Positions 61,488 to 64,000 of a DNA stretch of 64,000 nt are shown one piece after another. This DNA is from Kosakonia sp. SMBL-WEM22 (GTDB lineage: Bacteria > Pseudomonadota > Gammaproteobacteria > Enterobacterales > Enterobacteriaceae): the NCBI RefSeq assembly GCF_014490785.1, contig NZ_CP051488.1:124001-188000 (forward strand), written 5' to 3'. How positions within the stretch are numbered: position 1 is the first letter of the stretch; each line of letters opens with the position of its first letter. Made by a program: the position numbers and the translations under genes. The notes under the pieces were generated by a model. It was given only the letters and a program-made list of their open reading frames with translations, made no database searches and was not told the DNA's origin.

Positions 61488-63818
61488 TTGGCAAACTCTG
61501 CTATCAAAACAGTTCTAACGGCGGCCCACTGGGGCCCGATGCTGGTCGACACCGACGGTGAAAAGGTGCTCGCCTCACGCGGCGCGCTGCCGACCCCTTT
61601 CCCCAACTCGCTGCAAAGCGTGGTGCAGGAGCAGGTTCACAGCCCGACGCGCGTGCGCTATCCGATGGTGCGCAAAGGCTTTCTCGCCTCGCCCGACAGC
61701 CCGCAGGGCGTGCGCGGGCAGGATGAGTATGTGCGCGTCAGCTGGGATCAGGCGCTGGATCTGATCCATCAGCAGCACAAACGTATTCGTGAAAGCTATG
61801 GTCCGTCGTCAATCTTTGCCGGCTCCTATGGCTGGCGCTCCAACGGCGTGCTGCATAAAGCCGCCACGCTGTTACAGCGCTATATGAGTCTCGCGGGGGG
61901 CTATACCGGCCATCTGGGGGATTACTCTACCGGCGCTGCGCAGGCGATCATGCCGCATGTGGTTGGCGGCAACGAAGTTTACCAGCAGCAGACCAGTTGG
62001 CCGCTGATCCTCGAACACAGCGATGTGGTGGTGCTGTGGAGCGCCAACCCGCTGAATACCCTTAAGATCGCCTGGAACGCCTCGGATGAGCAGGGTATTC
62101 CCTACTTTGACGCGCTGCGCAACAGCGGCAAGCGGGTGATCTGTATCGATCCGATGCGATCGGAGACCGTCGATTTCCTCGGCGATCGCGCCGAGTGGAT
62201 CGCGCCACATATGGGCACCGACGTGGCGCTGATGCTCGGCATCGCCCATACGCTGGTGGAGAACGGCTGGCAGGATAATGACTTTCTTGCTCGTTGCACC
62301 GTGGGTTACGAGATTTTTGCCGCCTACCTCACCGGCGAAAGCGATGGCGTGGCGAAAACGGCGGAGTGGGCAGCAGGCATTTGCGGCATTGAAGCGGTTA
62401 AAATCCGCGAACTGGCAGATGTTTTCCATAAAAACACCACCATGTTGATGGCGGGCTGGGGGATGCAGCGCCAGCAGTTTGGCGAGCAAAAACACTGGAT
62501 GCTGGTGACGCTGGCGGCGATGCTGGGGCAGATCGGCACACCGGGCGGCGGGTTTGGCCTCTCTTATCACTTTGCCAACGGCGGCAACCCGACACGCCGC
62601 GCGGCGGTGCTCGCTTCAATGCAGGGGCTGGTCAAAGGCGGTACCGACGCAGTACATAAATTCCCCGTCGCGCGCATCGTTGAAGCGCTGGAGAACCCAG
62701 GCGCACCTTACCAGCACAACGGCATCAACGGGCACTTCCCGGATATCCGCTTTGTCTGGTGGGCAGGCGGCGCCAACTTTACCCATCATCAGGATACTAA
62801 CCGCCTGATCCGCGCCTGGCAGAAGCCGGAACTGGTGGTGATCTCCGAGTGTTTCTGGACGGCTGCGGCGAAACACGCCGATATCGTGCTGCCTGCGACT
62901 ACCTCGTTTGAGCGTAACGATCTGACGATGACCGGCGATTACAGCAACCAGCACCTGGTGCCGATGCAGCGCGTGGTGCCGCCGCAGTTTGAGGCGCGCG
63001 ATGACTTCGAGGTGTTTGCGGACTTAAGCGAGCGCTGGGAAGCGGGCGGGCGCGAGCGCTTTACCGAAGGGAAGAGCGATCTACAGTGGCTGGAGACCTT
63101 CTACATCATCGCTGGCGAGCGCGGGGCGAGCCAGCAGGTGACGCTGCCGCCGTTCGCGGAGTTCTGGCAGGCTAACCAGTTGATTGAGATGCCGCAGAGT
63201 GAGCAGAACGCGCGCTTTGTGCGTTACGCCGATTTCCGTCGCGATCCGCAGGCGCACCCGCTGAAAACGCCGAGCGGTAAAATCGAAATCTTCTCTGAGC
63301 GCATTGCAAGCTTTGGCTATGCCGACTGCCCGCCGCATCCGACATGGCTGGAGCCGGATGAGTGGCACGGCAACGCCGAGCCGGAGCAGCTGCAGGTGCT
63401 CTCTGCGCATCCGGCGCACCGCCTGCACAGCCAGCTCAACTTTACCCGTCTGCGCGAGGAGTATGCGGTTGCCGGGCGCGAGCCAATTACGCTCCATCCG
63501 CTCGATGCGCAGGCGCGCGGCATTGCGCCGGGCGATGTGGTGCGGGTGTGGAACCAGCGCGGGCAGGTGCTGGCGGGGGCGGTGGTGAGCAGCGGCATTA
63601 AGCCTGGTGTGATCTGCATTCATGAAGGGGCCTGGCCTGATCTTGAGCCAGCGGCAGACGGGCTGTGTAAAAACGGCGCGGTGAACGTGCTGACCAAAGA
63701 TCTGCCCAGCTCGCGGCTGGGCAATGGCTGCGCTGGCAACACGGCGCTGGCGTGGGTCGAGAAATACCGCGGCCCGGCGCTTACGCTGACGGCGTTTGAT
63801 CCGCCTGCCAGCTCATGA
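61488..63818 (+). CDS. bisC: Biotin sulfoxide reductase
   Basis: Cytosolic molybdenum (bis-MGD) enzyme of the DMSO reductase family that reduces biotin sulfoxide to biotin. A TTG start at 61488 is chosen: CAGGAG lies 7 nt upstream and the protein (776 residues, ANSAIKTVLTAAHWGPMLVD) then begins as in K-12. ATG 61431 would add 19 unconserved residues. The molybdenum-ligand region GGYTGHLGDYSTGAAQ has Ser, as in this family. No twin-arginine signal and no N-terminal Fe-S cysteines are present. It overlaps the convergent yiaC by 38 bp. Confidence 0.93.
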   Translation: MANSAIKTVLTAAHWGPMLVDTDGEKVLASRGALPTPFPNSLQSVVQEQVHSPTRVRYPMVRKGFLASPDSPQGVRGQDEYVRVSWDQALDLIHQQHKRIRESYGPSSIFAGSYGWRSNGVLHKAATLLQRYMSLAGGYTGHLGDYSTGAAQAIMPHVVGGNEVYQQQTSWPLILEHSDVVVLWSANPLNTLKIAWNASDEQGIPYFDALRNSGKRVICIDPMRSETVDFLGDRAEWIAPHMGTDVALMLGIAHTLVENGWQDNDFLARCTVGYEIFAAYLTGESDGVAKTAEWAAGICGIEAVKIRELADVFHKNTTMLMAGWGMQRQQFGEQKHWMLVTLAAMLGQIGTPGGGFGLSYHFANGGNPTRRAAVLASMQGLVKGGTDAVHKFPVARIVEALENPGAPYQHNGINGHFPDIRFVWWAGGANFTHHQDTNRLIRAWQKPELVVISECFWTAAAKHADIVLPATTSFERNDLTMTGDYSNQHLVPMQRVVPPQFEARDDFEVFADLSERWEAGGRERFTEGKSDLQWLETFYIIAGERGASQQVTLPPFAEFWQANQLIEMPQSEQNARFVRYADFRRDPQAHPLKTPSGKIEIFSERIASFGYADCPPHPTWLEPDEWHGNAEPEQLQVLSAHPAHRLHSQLNFTRLREEYAVAGREPITLHPLDAQARGIAPGDVVRVWNQRGQVLAGAVVSSGIKPGVICIHEGAWPDLEPAADGLCKNGAVNVLTKDLPSSRLGNGCAGNTALAWVEKYRGPALTLTAFDPPASS

Positions 63819-64000
63819 TCCACGTCGGATGAGCGGTCTCCTCCTGCCATGCGCGTTCGGTAATGGTAAAGCCCTGCGCATGGTAGAAGTTCACCGCCCG
63901 CTCATTCTGCTGGTAAACCTCAAGGCTTAAGCGGGAAAAGTGCTGTTTAACATGATTAATCAGCGCTTTCCCGAATCCCTGGCCAAACGCCTGCGGGCGC
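63781..64000 (-). CDS. yiaC: GNAT-family N-acetyltransferase YiaC, 5' part beyond the window
   Basis: The last 72 codons are visible, ending at TAA 63781-63783. RPQAFGQGFGKALINHVKQH is GNAT motif A (acetyl-CoA binding), and LEVYQQNERAVNFYHAQGF is motif B. In E. coli YiaC acts as a protein lysine acetyltransferase. The C-terminal WIMSWQADQTPSA overlaps the 3' end of bisC by 38 bp on the opposite strand. The N-terminus is not in the window. Confidence 0.88.
   Translation of the reverse strand, partial: RPQAFGQGFGKALINHVKQHFSRLSLEVYQQNERAVNFYHAQGFTITERAWQEETAHPTWIMSWQADQTPSA

Overview
The window is chromosomal DNA of a GC-rich member of the Enterobacteriaceae. Gene order follows the Escherichia coli K-12 waaF-to-yiaC region almost gene for gene, and most proteins look like close E. 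coli orthologues. Several loci differ from K-12 (a kgu operon, an orphan vgrG, a CheC/GGDEF module, an ABC-F gene, an isochorismatase/AraC pair). An Enterobacter/Kosakonia/Klebsiella-type genome is therefore more likely than Escherichia, but I cannot name the genus. I saw no rRNA, tRNA, insertion sequence, prophage or CRISPR array.

Layout: 1-6.3 kb holds LPS core genes (waaF partial, hldD), threonine catabolism (kbl-tdh) and the inner-core glycosyltransferase waaH, which has a perfect PmrA/BasR-type box. 5.3-9.1 kb is the minus-strand operon gpmI-envC-yibQ. 9.3-12.5 kb is yibN-grxC-secB-gpsA-cysE, followed by trmL. 13.2-16.8 kb is the lactate operon lldPRD with two LldR-like operators. 17-21.2 kb is yibL plus the mannitol operon mtlADR, fed by a leader with at least four CRP-like sites. 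21.9-26.4 kb is yibF, selAB and the ferredoxin-like ysaA. 26.4-31 kb is avtA, malS (with MalT-like boxes) and bax. 31-39.2 kb is the xylose regulon: xylFGH-xylR one way, xylAB the other.

39.3-42.3 kb carries an isochorismatase-fold hydrolase and a GlxA-type AraC regulator where K-12 has yiaAB, then wecH and ysaB. glyQS follows, then an array of eight direct 64-bp REP units. 46-51.7 kb is a variable stretch. It has a tightly coupled operon (receiver domain, CheC-type phosphatase, PAS-GGDEF diguanylate cyclase whose frame is broken at a T6 run), an ABC-F ATPase and a two-gene unit of unknown function. After yiaG and yiaF comes an orphan vgrG with a short unique tail and a small membrane-anchored protein. 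56.1-61.3 kb is a 2-ketogluconate (kgu) operon in which ghrB is the last gene, with a PtxS-like LacI repressor and a palindromic operator. bisC and a truncated yiaC end the window.

The most unusual items are the receiver/CheC/GGDEF operon with its frame break, the highly regular REP array, the orphan VgrG with its cargo-like neighbour, and the kgu operon with a recognisable operator. Gene names rest on recall of E. coli and Pseudomonas orthologues; no database search was run.
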